This document shows positions 6,636 through 13,076 of a DNA stretch of 15,770 nt, in pieces. Both the position numbers and the translations under genes were made by a program. Where the stretch lies: assembly GCA_003136295.1 (NCBI GenBank), contig PLDZ01000044.1, positions 8,151 to 23,920 of the forward strand, written 5' to 3'. Source of the stretch: Candidatus Dormiibacterota bacterium (GTDB lineage: Bacteria; Chloroflexota; Dormibacteria; Aeolococcales; Aeolococcaceae). How positions within the stretch are numbered: the first letter of the stretch is position 1; each line of letters opens with the position of its first letter. The notes beneath the pieces were generated by a model. It did not search any database. It saw nothing but the letters and a program-made list of their open reading frames with translations, and was not told the DNA's origin.

Positions 6636-7250
6636 TCACGCGATAGGTGATGAAGGGCTCGCCACCGTCGTCGAGGCGCTTGTTCCCCTGGCTGCCTGCG
6701 CGAACGCGGTCGTGAGTCCGGCCACGAGCCGGTCAAAACTGCGATCGACGTCCACCGGCAACCCGAAACCATGGTCCGCCTCCAGGGTCACGAAGCCGTG
6801 GAGTGCGGCGCGCAGCGCGCGAATCGCGTCGATGGCATCGTCATCACGCAACTCGTAGCCGGCCATGACGTCAGCAACTACCCGGACCACCTTGCGGCTG
6901 GCGATTTCGTCATCCGCATCTCCCGGCGAAGGCGCTCGCTGCGCCGCCGCGTAACGACCCGGGTGCTCGATCGCCCAGGCCCGGTACGCGTGGGCCATTG
7001 CGGCAATCGCCTCGCCCCGCGCGCGACCGACGGCCGCTCGCCCGAGGACATCGGCGAGCTCGTTCTTGGCACGCAGCGCGATGCTGCGTCGGAGCCCGTC
7101 GGTACCCGCGATGTGCTTGTAGAGCGAGGGCTGCCGGACCCCCAGTCGATCTGCCAGGGCGGCAAGCGTCAGGCTCGACAAACCAACGTCATCGGCAATC
7201 CGCTCGCCCGCCTCAATGACGACCGTCTCGGTGAGTCCCGCTCTAGGCAC
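6636..7250 (-). CDS. TetR/AcrR-family regulator with WHG-type C-terminal domain
   Basis: The 204-residue protein has an N-terminal helix-turn-helix, from about residue 28: LTLAALADRLGVRQPSLYKHI, with Leu-Tyr-Lys-His typical of TetR recognition helices. The C-terminal part (ALRAALHGFVTLEADHGFG, about 146-164) resembles the WHG/TetR_C_33 ligand-binding domain. The frame is open as far as 7352, but the reading before the GTG at 7250 lies inside the hydrolase gene and does not look like protein. GTG 7250 overlaps the hydrolase stop by 8 bases (GTGCCTAG), so translation is probably coupled. As second gene of that operon it most likely represses its own promoter through the palindrome at 8091-8106. 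The ligand is unknown; a hydrolase substrate is the simplest guess. Confidence 0.88.
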   Translation of the reverse strand: MPRAGLTETVVIEAGERIADDVGLSSLTLAALADRLGVRQPSLYKHIAGTDGLRRSIALRAKNELADVLGRAAVGRARGEAIAAMAHAYRAWAIEHPGRYAAAQRAPSPGDADDEIASRKVVRVVADVMAGYELRDDDAIDAIRALRAALHGFVTLEADHGFGLPVDVDRSFDRLVAGLTTAFAQAARGTSASTTVASPSSPIA

Positions 7251-8076
7251 GGTCGCCGAGCCCACGCAGAAACTGGAGCACGGCGTCCGCGGTGATCTCG
7301 GGCTGCTGCGACTGAGGGTAGTGGCCGGCCTCCGGCACCATGACCGCCACACCGCCCAACGTCTGCGCGATCCAGGCCGCTTCCGCCTTCGGGTCCGGGA
7401 AGTCCGGGTCCTTCTCGCCCATCACCACCAGGGTTGGCGCCGTGACAGCGTTGAGGCGAGCTGCGGCCGGGTCGTGGCTGACACGCGTTGTGCGCGAGAA
7501 CGCCTTGGCATGTCCGGGCCGACGCAAACTGGCAACCACCCGATTGCGATAGGCATCGAAATCCTCGGGCCGCCTGCCCGCGTAGAGCTTGGGGAGGTAG
7601 GACTTCCACGCGGCGGCCGCCCACAACGGGGCCATCGCCACGCGAAGGAGCAGTCGCTGCATCGCGTTCATGCTGGCGTTGCGGACGAACGGCCCGATCA
7701 GGACAAGGCCTTTCACCAACTCGGGTCGCTCGGCAGCGGAGATGACCGCCGAAGCCGCCCCCATGGAATTACCTACGACGATCGCGGGACCCCCGAGCTT
7801 CTCGATGAGAGCGACGATGTCGCCGGAGGTCTCGATGTCGCTGTAGGTCGCGAAGGTGGTGTCGCTGTCTCCGTGGCCACGAAGGTCAACGGCGGCGACG
7901 CGATAGCCCGCTTCGCGGAGCATCGGCGCCACGAACCGATAGGTGGCGCGCAGGTCGCCCATGCCGGGCACGAGAACGACCAACGGACCGGTGCCGTCGA
8001 CGTCGTACGCGACCCGCCCTTCGGGACGGGAGAGATAGCTGGTTTCCTCGAGGCGGGTGGCGGCATCTGTTTGCAT
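7243..8076 (-). CDS. Alpha/beta-hydrolase
   Basis: Starting at ATG 8076 the protein has 277 residues, the normal size for soluble alpha/beta-hydrolases. The oxyanion region VPGMGD is at 36-41, DLRGHGDSD at 64-72, the nucleophile elbow GNSMG gives Ser104, the acid is probably Asp223 in GEKDPDFPD, and the catalytic base is His252 in EAGHYP. A complete Ser-Asp-His triad is therefore visible. The closest types are esterases and C-C hydrolases; the substrate cannot be read from sequence. The reading frame is open upstream to 8805, but that part overlaps the membrane-protein gene in another frame and is spurious. There is no SD; a -10 hexamer ends 7 bases before the ATG, so the mRNA is probably leaderless. 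The gene is first in an operon with tetR. Confidence 0.92.
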   Translation of the reverse strand: MQTDAATRLEETSYLSRPEGRVAYDVDGTGPLVVLVPGMGDLRATYRFVAPMLREAGYRVAAVDLRGHGDSDTTFATYSDIETSGDIVALIEKLGGPAIVVGNSMGAASAVISAAERPELVKGLVLIGPFVRNASMNAMQRLLLRVAMAPLWAAAAWKSYLPKLYAGRRPEDFDAYRNRVVASLRRPGHAKAFSRTTRVSHDPAAARLNAVTAPTLVVMGEKDPDFPDPKAEAAWIAQTLGGVAVMVPEAGHYPQSQQPEITADAVLQFLRGLGDRA

Positions 8077-8083
8077 GACGGCT

Positions 8084-8112
8084 ATTCTACTTAGCCGTGT
8101 GGCTAATGTCCA
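8084..8112 (-). promoter_or_regulatory. Sigma70-type promoter of the hydrolase-tetR operon
   Basis: On the minus strand, TGGACA (8112-8107) and TAGAAT (8089-8084) each match the -35 and -10 consensus in 5 of 6 positions and are exactly 17 bases apart. The -10 ends 7 bases before ATG 8076, so transcription should begin at or next to the A of the start codon. It lies just downstream of the stop of the membrane-protein gene (8127). Confidence 0.75.
8091..8106. promoter_or_regulatory. Palindromic operator in the promoter spacer, probable TetR site
   Basis: TTAGCC (8091-8096) and GGCTAA (8101-8106) are perfect inverted arms around GTGT, filling 16 of the 17 spacer bases between the -35 and -10 of the hydrolase-tetR operon. 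A further half site, GGCTA on the plus strand at 8081-8085 when read with its one mismatch (GGCTATT), overlaps the -10. A dimer bound here would block RNA polymerase. The tetR gene in the same operon makes autoregulation the obvious reading; this is inference from position and symmetry. Confidence 0.65.
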
Positions 8113-8126
8113 TAGCCTCGCCTCAA

Positions 8127-8669
8127 TCAGCCCGGTGAGGTATGCGCTGGAGCCTGAATGGCGGCGCCCACACTCACGAGCAGATCCCAGGAATTGCGAA
8201 GCGAGGTGAGCAGCAGAAAGATGGCAACGCCGGACAGCCACGCGAATCCATCCTGAAAGTCGCCTCCAGCGAACACGCCGCCGATGGCGATCACGCCGAT
8301 GACGGAAAGCGCGCTCGACCCGAATCTCAGGATCAGACGCTGCACGCTGAGGATTCGGAACTCGCTGCGCACCCCTGCCACAAGGCTGCGAACGATGAGT
8401 ACGGCAGCGACACCGCCAAGGCCGACGAGGTCCCAGCCGATCGACGAAGCGTCGTTGCTGCGCGGAACGACCATTAACAGTGACGCGACCAGCGTCACGC
8501 CGAAGCCGGTCAAGGTCACTCTGGCCAGGCCCTGGACCTCTGGACGAGTCACCACGATCCGGAGATGCAGCGACAGACCGACGAAGAGAAGTCCGACGAG
8601 GCTCGCCGCCGCCGTACCCGTTATCGCGTAGAAGTCGTGCCAACCCAGAAGCGTCGTTGCAAAATTCAT
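8127..8669 (-). CDS. Small integral membrane protein of unknown function
   Basis: From ATG 8669 the product is 180 residues with five hydrophobic segments: about 14-36, 50-68, 78-98, 115-135 and 138-157. The N-terminus WHDFYAITGTAAASLVGLLFVGLS resembles (in two parts, WHDFYAITGTAAAS and LVGLLFVGLS) a widespread family of uncharacterised membrane proteins with W-x-D-F/Y followed by Ala/Gly-rich helices. No catalytic or transport motif is seen. The frame is open to 8768, but the extra 33 residues are Arg/Pro-rich and not membrane-like, and ATG 8669 has CAGAAT ending 7 bases upstream with no SD, as at the hydrolase gene. It precedes the hydrolase operon, which has its own promoter. Confidence 0.75.
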   Translation of the reverse strand: MNFATTLLGWHDFYAITGTAAASLVGLLFVGLSLHLRIVVTRPEVQGLARVTLTGFGVTLVASLLMVVPRSNDASSIGWDLVGLGGVAAVLIVRSLVAGVRSEFRILSVQRLILRFGSSALSVIGVIAIGGVFAGGDFQDGFAWLSGVAIFLLLTSLRNSWDLLVSVGAAIQAPAHTSPG

Positions 8670-8822
8670 GCTCGCGATTCTGACGGGCCGGCCCTCCCCG
8701 TGCGGCAGCACGCACCCGTGGCGAATCGGGGGCGACGAGCGCGGTGCCCCGCCCAAGGCGCGACCCATTGAGCATACGGGTGACGGTTACATGCGTTGAT
8801 GCCATGTGCCTTGCAGCAGCAC

Positions 8823-8870
8823 GTGAATTTCACACGATGACGGGCGGTGTGAGCGCTCGGCGCTGCTCAC
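8823..8870. repeat. Two short inverted repeats in the intergenic gap before the lipoprotein gene
   Basis: The 287-base gap 8670-8956 separates divergent genes. It holds GTGAA-T-TTCAC (8823-8833), a perfect palindrome, and GTGAGC (8849-8854) pairing with GCTCAC (8865-8870) around ten bases that can pair further. These could be an operator and a small hairpin. No clear promoter and no gene remnant were recognised in the rest of the gap. Confidence 0.3.
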
Positions 8871-8956
8871 GATGCGTAACCGGCGTGCGTATCGATGTAC
8901 GAATCCGGCAGAGCAGTCGGACCGAGATGCGGCGGTGACCGCGGAGCAACGGATCA

Positions 8957-9529
8957 ATGAGACAGAAGCTTGTCGTCCTGGGCGGGACATTGAGTCTGCT
9001 GACCATCGCTGCGTGCGGTTCCGCAACCACCGGTGCGCTTGGTGGCGCAACGTCGACGCCCACCGCCGCGCCCTTGCAAACGCCGATACCAACGCCGACG
9101 GCGGTTGCCACCGCAACCCCCACTCCGACACCGGTCGTTGTGCACGCCACCCCACCATCTGCGATGAGCGCGGCGTTGACACTGCGCAGCGTGGGTAATC
9201 TCGGACCGATCCTTGTCGGTCCCAACGGCAGGACGCTGTACCTGTTCATGAGCGACACCGCCACGATGTCAACCTGCTATGGGCCGTGTGCGCAGAACTG
9301 GCCACCCTTGACCACTTCGGGAACACCACGTGCGATGGGTGGTGTCTCGCAGAGCCTCCTCGGAACGATCACACGCCAGAACGGCACCAAGCAGGTCACC
9401 TACCATGGGCACCCGCTCTACTACTTCATCGCCGACTCCGGTCCTGGTATGGCCAGTGGTGAGGGGGTCGACGCCTTCGGCGCTCGCTGGGAAGTGATCG
9501 ACGCTGCGGGGATGGCGGTCATCAAGTGA
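8957..9529 (+). CDS. Lipoprotein with COG4315 / Lipoprotein_15 repeats
   Basis: The 190-residue protein starts with a lipoprotein signal peptide: RQK, a hydrophobic run and the lipobox IAAC with Cys20 as the lipidated residue. A Thr/Pro/Ala linker at about 32-66, with TPTPTPT near its end, holds the rest away from the membrane. The globular part carries the features of COG4315 (secreted repeat of unknown function): YLFMSD at 95-100, CYGPCAQNWPP at 107-117 with a likely disulfide, and a second copy of the aromatic motif, YYFIAD, at 155-160. The family is often found near redox proteins, but its function is unknown. The start is supported by GGAG about 10 bases before ATG 8957. It is followed in the same direction by the glycosyltransferase. 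Confidence 0.9.
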   Translation: MRQKLVVLGGTLSLLTIAACGSATTGALGGATSTPTAAPLQTPIPTPTAVATATPTPTPVVVHATPPSAMSAALTLRSVGNLGPILVGPNGRTLYLFMSDTATMSTCYGPCAQNWPPLTTSGTPRAMGGVSQSLLGTITRQNGTKQVTYHGHPLYYFIADSGPGMASGEGVDAFGARWEVIDAAGMAVIK

Positions 9530-9652
9530 CGTACCGCGGCCATCTTCGATTGTTCCAGAGCTTGATCGCGCGCTCCGGTGAGCGCACCGCTATTCTCGAC
9601 GCACGACCACGGGTTCACGGCCCGGACCATCCATTCCCGGCTTGGGGTTCGA

Positions 9653-11119
9653 ATGCAGCGAGAAAGCGATCGGAGCGGCACGGTCATCATCAGGGTGATC
9701 GCCGTACTCGCGGCAGGCATCACGCTCTATCAGCTCACCCGTCCGGGATTCCTGTTCGGCATCACCCCTGACATTGCCGCCTGGTTCGGCAGCTCCATCC
9801 GGCTCGTCCATGGATCGATGCCCTACCGCGACTTCGACCTGGTGCAGCCGCCCGGATTCCCACTGCTCGTGAGCCCGCTCGCGTTCCTCTCCGAGTGGAT
9901 CGGCACGCGCGATGCGCTTGCGATCCTGCGCCTCTGCACGCCGCTCCTCGCAGCTGCGAGCGTGCTGCTCATCGGCAAGGTGGTCCGCCAGCACGGGCGT
10001 GTCGCCGTGATCGTCGCGTGCGGGGTCATGGCGTTCTATCCCGCCGAGTTGTACGCGCTGCGGAGCGGCCTGCTCGAATCAGTCGTTGTTTTCTTCTGCC
10101 TGGCCGGAGCGGCGCTCGTCTTCGATGGCGATATGTTCGCGGCCTCGCGCCGTCGCATCCTGTTCGGCGGCGTCCTCTTCGGCATCGCCGGGACCGTCAA
10201 GGCGCCGGCCATCGTTCCGGTGCTCGTTCTGACGGTGCTCTGCCTTCCCGACATCCGCCGGCGATTGCTTCCCTTCGTCACGGGTGTGGTCGCCGGGTTC
10301 GGGATCCCGACGCTGCCCTTCTTCGTCATGGCGCCGGGATCCTTCATCCGCGACGTCGTCATCACGCCTCTGAGCAGCATTCCGGCGGGGAACCGCGTGT
10401 CGATCCCGGTGCGGCTTGGTGATATCACCGGCACGTCGGCGTTTGGCGGCGCATCTGTGTCGATCATCGCCACGGTCGTGATCGTCGTGATCGTGGCCGC
10501 CGCCTTCGTCCCGCAGCGCCGCCGGCCATCATCCTTGGAGTGGTTCGCTATCGCCGCGACGTTATTGGCGGCGATCGCACAGCTCGGTCCCAGCTACTAC
10601 TTCGCAAACTACACGGCGTTCGTCACTCCCTTCCTGGGCTTGCTCCTGGGAATCTCAATCGCACGCCTCGTCAACCAACGATCGCCGCGACTCGCTGTCG
10701 GGACCGCAGCAGTTGGAGTCGCGATCCTGTTTACGCATCAGGCGCTGGCGATCGACGGCTCTGCGACATCCGACATCGCCGGGCTTGTCGACGCGGTCAT
10801 CCCGGCGGGAGGGTGCACACTCTCGGATGCTCCGTCAAAGCTCGTGACCACCAATCGATTCGTCGCCACCACCCGCTGCAATGCCCTGATCGATCCGGAG
10901 GGGGCGACGCTCTCATACGGATACGGTTCCGCGGGTGCCGAGCGCCTCTGGACTGGGATGGTCGAACAATGCGACTACATGCTGACGAGCACGCCGTTCG
11001 CGGACTGGTACATCCCACCCGATGCTCGACTGCGCGCCTACGTGACCGCGAACTTCCGGTTGCTGCACAGCGGCGGGCTCCTCTTCTACATACGCAACGG
11101 TTTCCCATCCGGCAGCTGA
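9653..11119 (+). CDS. GT-C-type polytopic membrane glycosyltransferase
   Basis: The 488-residue protein has a first helix at about 11-28, a long outer loop, and about ten further hydrophobic segments ending near 385, then a soluble C-terminal domain with three cysteines (CTLS, TRCNA, EQCDY). The first loop holds TPDIAAW (Asp40) and YRDFDLVQPPGFPLL (Asp60, Asp62), the acidic plus Pro-Pro-Gly arrangement of GT-C enzymes of the PMT/ArnT/GT87 type. These use polyprenyl-phosphate sugars at the outer face of the membrane. The acceptor is unknown; a cell-envelope glycan or secreted protein is likely. ATG 9653 with GGGG seven bases upstream was preferred; GTG 9578 would add 25 residues. A -10-like TATTCT lies at 9591-9596. 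The gene is followed by decayed sequences on the other strand. Confidence 0.82.
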   Translation: MQRESDRSGTVIIRVIAVLAAGITLYQLTRPGFLFGITPDIAAWFGSSIRLVHGSMPYRDFDLVQPPGFPLLVSPLAFLSEWIGTRDALAILRLCTPLLAAASVLLIGKVVRQHGRVAVIVACGVMAFYPAELYALRSGLLESVVVFFCLAGAALVFDGDMFAASRRRILFGGVLFGIAGTVKAPAIVPVLVLTVLCLPDIRRRLLPFVTGVVAGFGIPTLPFFVMAPGSFIRDVVITPLSSIPAGNRVSIPVRLGDITGTSAFGGASVSIIATVVIVVIVAAAFVPQRRRPSSLEWFAIAATLLAAIAQLGPSYYFANYTAFVTPFLGLLLGISIARLVNQRSPRLAVGTAAVGVAILFTHQALAIDGSATSDIAGLVDAVIPAGGCTLSDAPSKLVTTNRFVATTRCNALIDPEGATLSYGYGSAGAERLWTGMVEQCDYMLTSTPFADWYIPPDARLRAYVTANFRLLHSGGLLFYIRNGFPSGS

Positions 11120-11129
11120 CGCGGGCGTC

Positions 11130-11335
11130 GGGTCCATCCGGTACAGCTCTTCGCGCGACGCAGAGCTCGTTGCCCTCGGGATCCTGCATGACGGTCCAGC
11201 CATGGTTTCTCGCGCGAAGCTCGTGCTTCGCGACGAATGTTGCTCCGAGTTCCATCAGTTGTTCGACCGCCGCGGGGTCAGGCGTGGTCAGATCGAGGTG
11301 CACACCCGGCACGCTTCGCTGCGGCGCTTTTACGT
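11130..11335 (-). pseudogene. C-terminal half of a glyoxalase-fold (VOC) protein, truncated
   Basis: On the minus strand, residues VPGVHLDLTTPDPAAVEQL, MELGATFVAKHEL and GWTVMQDPEGNELCVARR read as the second half of a VOC-superfamily (Glyoxalase_6-like) protein, with the conserved DPEGNE and its metal-ligand-type Glu. The first half, about 60 residues, is missing. The upstream bases are the end of the histidine-kinase relic and a short non-coding stretch. The frame then stays open into the reverse of the glycosyltransferase gene, without a natural end. No SD or start precedes it. It is best seen as a relic; the outer borders given are approximate. It is not the same gene as the fragment at 12562-12711, because both contain the strand that begins the second module. 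Confidence 0.6.
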
Positions 11336-11391
11336 GAGGCGAGTCGCGCCGAGGGACAGGATCGATCTGCCGCTTAGACCAATGCTGCGAT

Positions 11392-11662
11392 CTACAGTGG
11401 CAGTGACCCATGCAGTCGACATCCGCCTCCTGGCCACGAGTCGACGTTCATCTCTCCACCCAGCGCGTCGAGCCGATCCGTCATGTTTGATGAGCCCGGA
11501 TCCCTTTTTCACGCTGACCGGATCGAATCCGCAGCAATCATCCTCAACATCGAAACGCAGCCGGCCGCCGTGCTCGCACACACGAACCACCGCGCGCGAG
11601 GCAGATGAATACTTCTGCACATTGTGCAGCGCAAGCACGGCGACGGGCGGGATACCAGCATC
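11392..11662 (-). pseudogene. Frameshifted histidine-kinase ATPase (HATPase) remnant
   Basis: The minus strand encodes the end of a NarL-type sensor kinase in two frames. The first frame gives the N box LHNVQKYSSASRAVV, then RFDVEDDCCGFDP and KKGSGL. After the run of three A at 11486-11488 the match jumps to the next frame, giving MTDRLDALGG, EMNVDSWPGGG and the end RLHGSLPL with a stop at 11392-11394. Removing one A restores the usual GSGL-x-N-MTDRLDALGG. The ATP-binding G1 box, normally DDGxGFD, reads DDCCGFD, so the site is also damaged by substitution. The dimerisation and sensor parts are absent; the remnant begins 30 or so bases after the stop of the UbiG-like gene. The signal it served cannot be told. 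Confidence 0.75.
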
Positions 11663-11691
11663 CATGTGAGGTGCCCGGCGACCCGGCGCGG

Positions 11692-12468
11692 TCACGCGGA
11701 CTTGGTCGAGTAGCCGGCGTACGCGACCCGCAAATCCCTTGTCACAACAAAACGGGCGCGGTCACCGAATTCGCCGTGCGAAATCCTCCCCTTACGGAGT
11801 TGTCGCGTCAGCCGGATCAGCGTGAGTGGCTTCACCCCGGGGCCGATGCCGACAAAGCCGCCGGCGCTGAGCCGGTGGCGGTTCATCGCGTCGCGCAGCT
11901 CCTCGGGAGTGATGAACTGCTCCCAGGCATGGAGGTTGGGCGGCATCCAAGCCGTGAAATGCCAATCCTGCAGGAGCTTGATCATCACGAACTTGCTGAG
12001 TCTCGTCCGGTTGATCGTGTCGAACAGGTACACGCCTCCCGATCGAAGCACTCGCGCAGTTTCGGCAATGACCGTATCGAGCTCGTTGACATGCTCGAGC
12101 ACATCAACGCAGCAGGCGATATCGACGCTGCCCTCCTCCACCGGCAGCGTCTCGCCCGAACCCTGACGGTAGTCGATGTTGAGGCCGGCCGCCGCAGCGT
12201 GGCGACGGGCCGTATCGAGTGACGAGCCGGATGGATCAACGCCGATGACGTGCGCGCCCATCCGAGCCCAATCCTCGGCGAACAGGCCGCCCCCGCAGCC
12301 AATGTCCACCACCGTCCTGCCGGCCGGGTCGATCTCCAGCTTTCGAAGGACGCGTGTGAAGTACTCGATACGAGCCGGATTGATGGCAGTGCGAATCGCG
12401 CTCAGCGGTTGGCTCTCGTCCCACCAGATGTCCCCCGGTCGGTTGTAGATCTCGTTGTCCACAGGCAC
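11692..12468 (-). CDS. UbiG-like class I SAM-dependent methyltransferase
   Basis: The 258-residue protein has the Rossmann methyltransferase core with motif I VVDIGCGGGL at 53-62, the SAM-binding acidic residue Asp78 in GVDPS, and the post-I region DIACCVDVLEHV. Its N-terminus, with WWDESQPLSAIRTAINPARIEY (WWD at 15-17, INPARIEY at 29-36), matches UbiG, the O-methyltransferase of ubiquinone synthesis. A UbiG-like role in quinone or another hydroxy-aromatic compound is possible, but no other quinone gene is nearby, so the substrate is open. The start is firm: GTG 12468 with GAGGAGG ending 6 bases upstream. Relics of other genes lie on both sides, so this intact gene sits in a region of gene loss. 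No promoter was recognised. Confidence 0.85.
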   Translation of the reverse strand: MPVDNEIYNRPGDIWWDESQPLSAIRTAINPARIEYFTRVLRKLEIDPAGRTVVDIGCGGGLFAEDWARMGAHVIGVDPSGSSLDTARRHAAAAGLNIDYRQGSGETLPVEEGSVDIACCVDVLEHVNELDTVIAETARVLRSGGVYLFDTINRTRLSKFVMIKLLQDWHFTAWMPPNLHAWEQFITPEELRDAMNRHRLSAGGFVGIGPGVKPLTLIRLTRQLRKGRISHGEFGDRARFVVTRDLRVAYAGYSTKSA

Positions 12469-12561
12469 GGTCGTCCTCCTCGTTCAGTGCAGGTGCAACT
12501 CTCGCCTGTGGCGCCCGCTCAGCGCTGCGTTAGGCGGACTCGTCCTCGCACGCTGACTTGG

Positions 12562-12711
12562 TCACGCCCTCGCCTTCACCTCCGGGACCTCGGAAACGCA
12601 TCTCTGCAGCCCCTTGAGCGAGCCCGGGACCAAGTCGGTCTTCATCAGCGCGATGGAGCACGCCGAGCCAGGCGGGGTGAGCTGGACGACGCGGAAGCCT
12701 TCACCGGGGTG
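12562..12711 (-). pseudogene. Internal fragment of a second glyoxalase-fold (VOC) gene
   Basis: Reading the minus strand from 12711 gives HPGEGFRVVQLTPPGSACSI, then ALMKTDLVPGSLKGLQ and RCVSEVPEVKARA before a stop at 12562-12564. The stretch FRVVQLTPPGSACSI and the following GS-x-x-GLQ with VSE-V are typical of a common VOC/glyoxalase family, whose proteins are about 125 residues long. Only about 49 codons remain. The N-terminal strands and the metal-binding C-terminal end are gone, and the neighbouring frame continues GEGVTKSACEDESA, as if a shift had occurred. No start or SD is present. The fragment ends 2 bases from the -35 of the arsR promoter, so that may be the breakpoint. The rest of the gap, 12482-12561, shows nothing recognisable. 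Confidence 0.6.
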
Positions 12712-12713
12712 TC

Positions 12714-12744
12714 TTGACGCCGGGTCTATCGGTAGGGGTAAACT
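12714..12744 (+). promoter_or_regulatory. Promoter of the arsR operon
   Basis: TTGACG (12714-12719) matches the -35 consensus in 5 of 6 positions, and TAAACT (12739-12744) is a fair -10, 19 bases apart. The -10 ends 8 bases before the GTG at 12753, predicting an almost leaderless transcript, in agreement with the lack of an SD. Confidence 0.6.
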
Positions 12745-12765
12745 TACCGTTCGTGATCACTTACC
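12737..12765. promoter_or_regulatory. Palindromic operator, probable ArsR site
   Basis: GGTAA (12737-12741) and TTACC (12744-12748) form a perfect palindrome around AC, lying across the -10 of the arsR promoter. A third TTACC follows at 12761-12765, and the start codon is inside the palindrome GTGATCAC (12753-12760). Binding here would block the promoter, so the encoded ArsR protein is the likely ligand. Confidence 0.55.
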
Positions 12766-13076
12766 AATCCGGGGAGGCCCTGGGCGCACTGGGCGATCGC
12801 ACCAGGCGCGCCATCTTCGCTCGCCTTGCGGAGGGACCCCGGGCCGTCGGCGAACTGGCCGGCGAGCTACCGATCAGCAGGCCGGCGGTATCGCAGCACC
12901 TCAAGGTGCTGAAGGACGCGGGACTGGTCAGCGAGCGCGCGGCCGGTACCCGCCGGATCTACCGGCTCAACCCGGTCGGCGTGGGCGCGCTGCGCGACCA
13001 GCTCGACCTGTTCTGGAACCGAGCGCTGGCCGCCTACAAGGACGCCGTCGAACAACCGACAGAGGAGAGGTCATGA
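12753..13076 (+). CDS. ArsR-family winged-helix repressor (non-metal type)
   Basis: From GTG 12753 the product has 107 residues, standard for the family. ALGDRTRRAIFARLAEGPRAV opens the fold (ALGDRTRRAIF at 12-22), and the helix-turn-helix is at about 33-56: GELAGELPISRPAVSQHLKV, then LKDAGLV. There are no cysteines, so it cannot be a classical thiol-based metal sensor. It belongs to the ArsR group found next to AHSA1/SRPBCC genes, and its C-terminal tail FWNRALAAYKDAVE is typical of that group. Its stop overlaps the next start as ATGA. The open frame reaches back to 12714, but that codon is the -35 element. It probably represses its own operon. The inducer is unknown. Confidence 0.92.
   Translation: MITYQSGEALGALGDRTRRAIFARLAEGPRAVGELAGELPISRPAVSQHLKVLKDAGLVSERAAGTRRIYRLNPVGVGALRDQLDLFWNRALAAYKDAVEQPTEERS

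Noticed and set aside
8077..8805. N-terminal extension of the alpha/beta-hydrolase (open frame to 8805)
   Set aside because: The extension is Arg/Gly/Pro-rich, has no recognisable fold, overlaps the membrane-protein gene in another frame, and a promoter with a leaderless ATG start lies at 8076.
9640..9665. tRNA-like T-loop sequence GGTTCGAAT
   Set aside because: The flanking bases do not form a T-stem (TGGGG against GCAGC), no anticodon or acceptor arms are found around it, and it coincides with the start of the glycosyltransferase gene.
11118..11129. GACGC-GG-GCGTC as a terminator after the glycosyltransferase
   Set aside because: The 2-base loop is too tight for the full stem, no U-run follows, and the stem overlaps the stop codon.
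12614..13072. Long N-terminal part of the AHSA1 gene's frame
   Set aside because: It runs through arsR in another frame, is Arg/Gly-rich and unlike any protein, and ATG 13073 has an SD and ATGA coupling.
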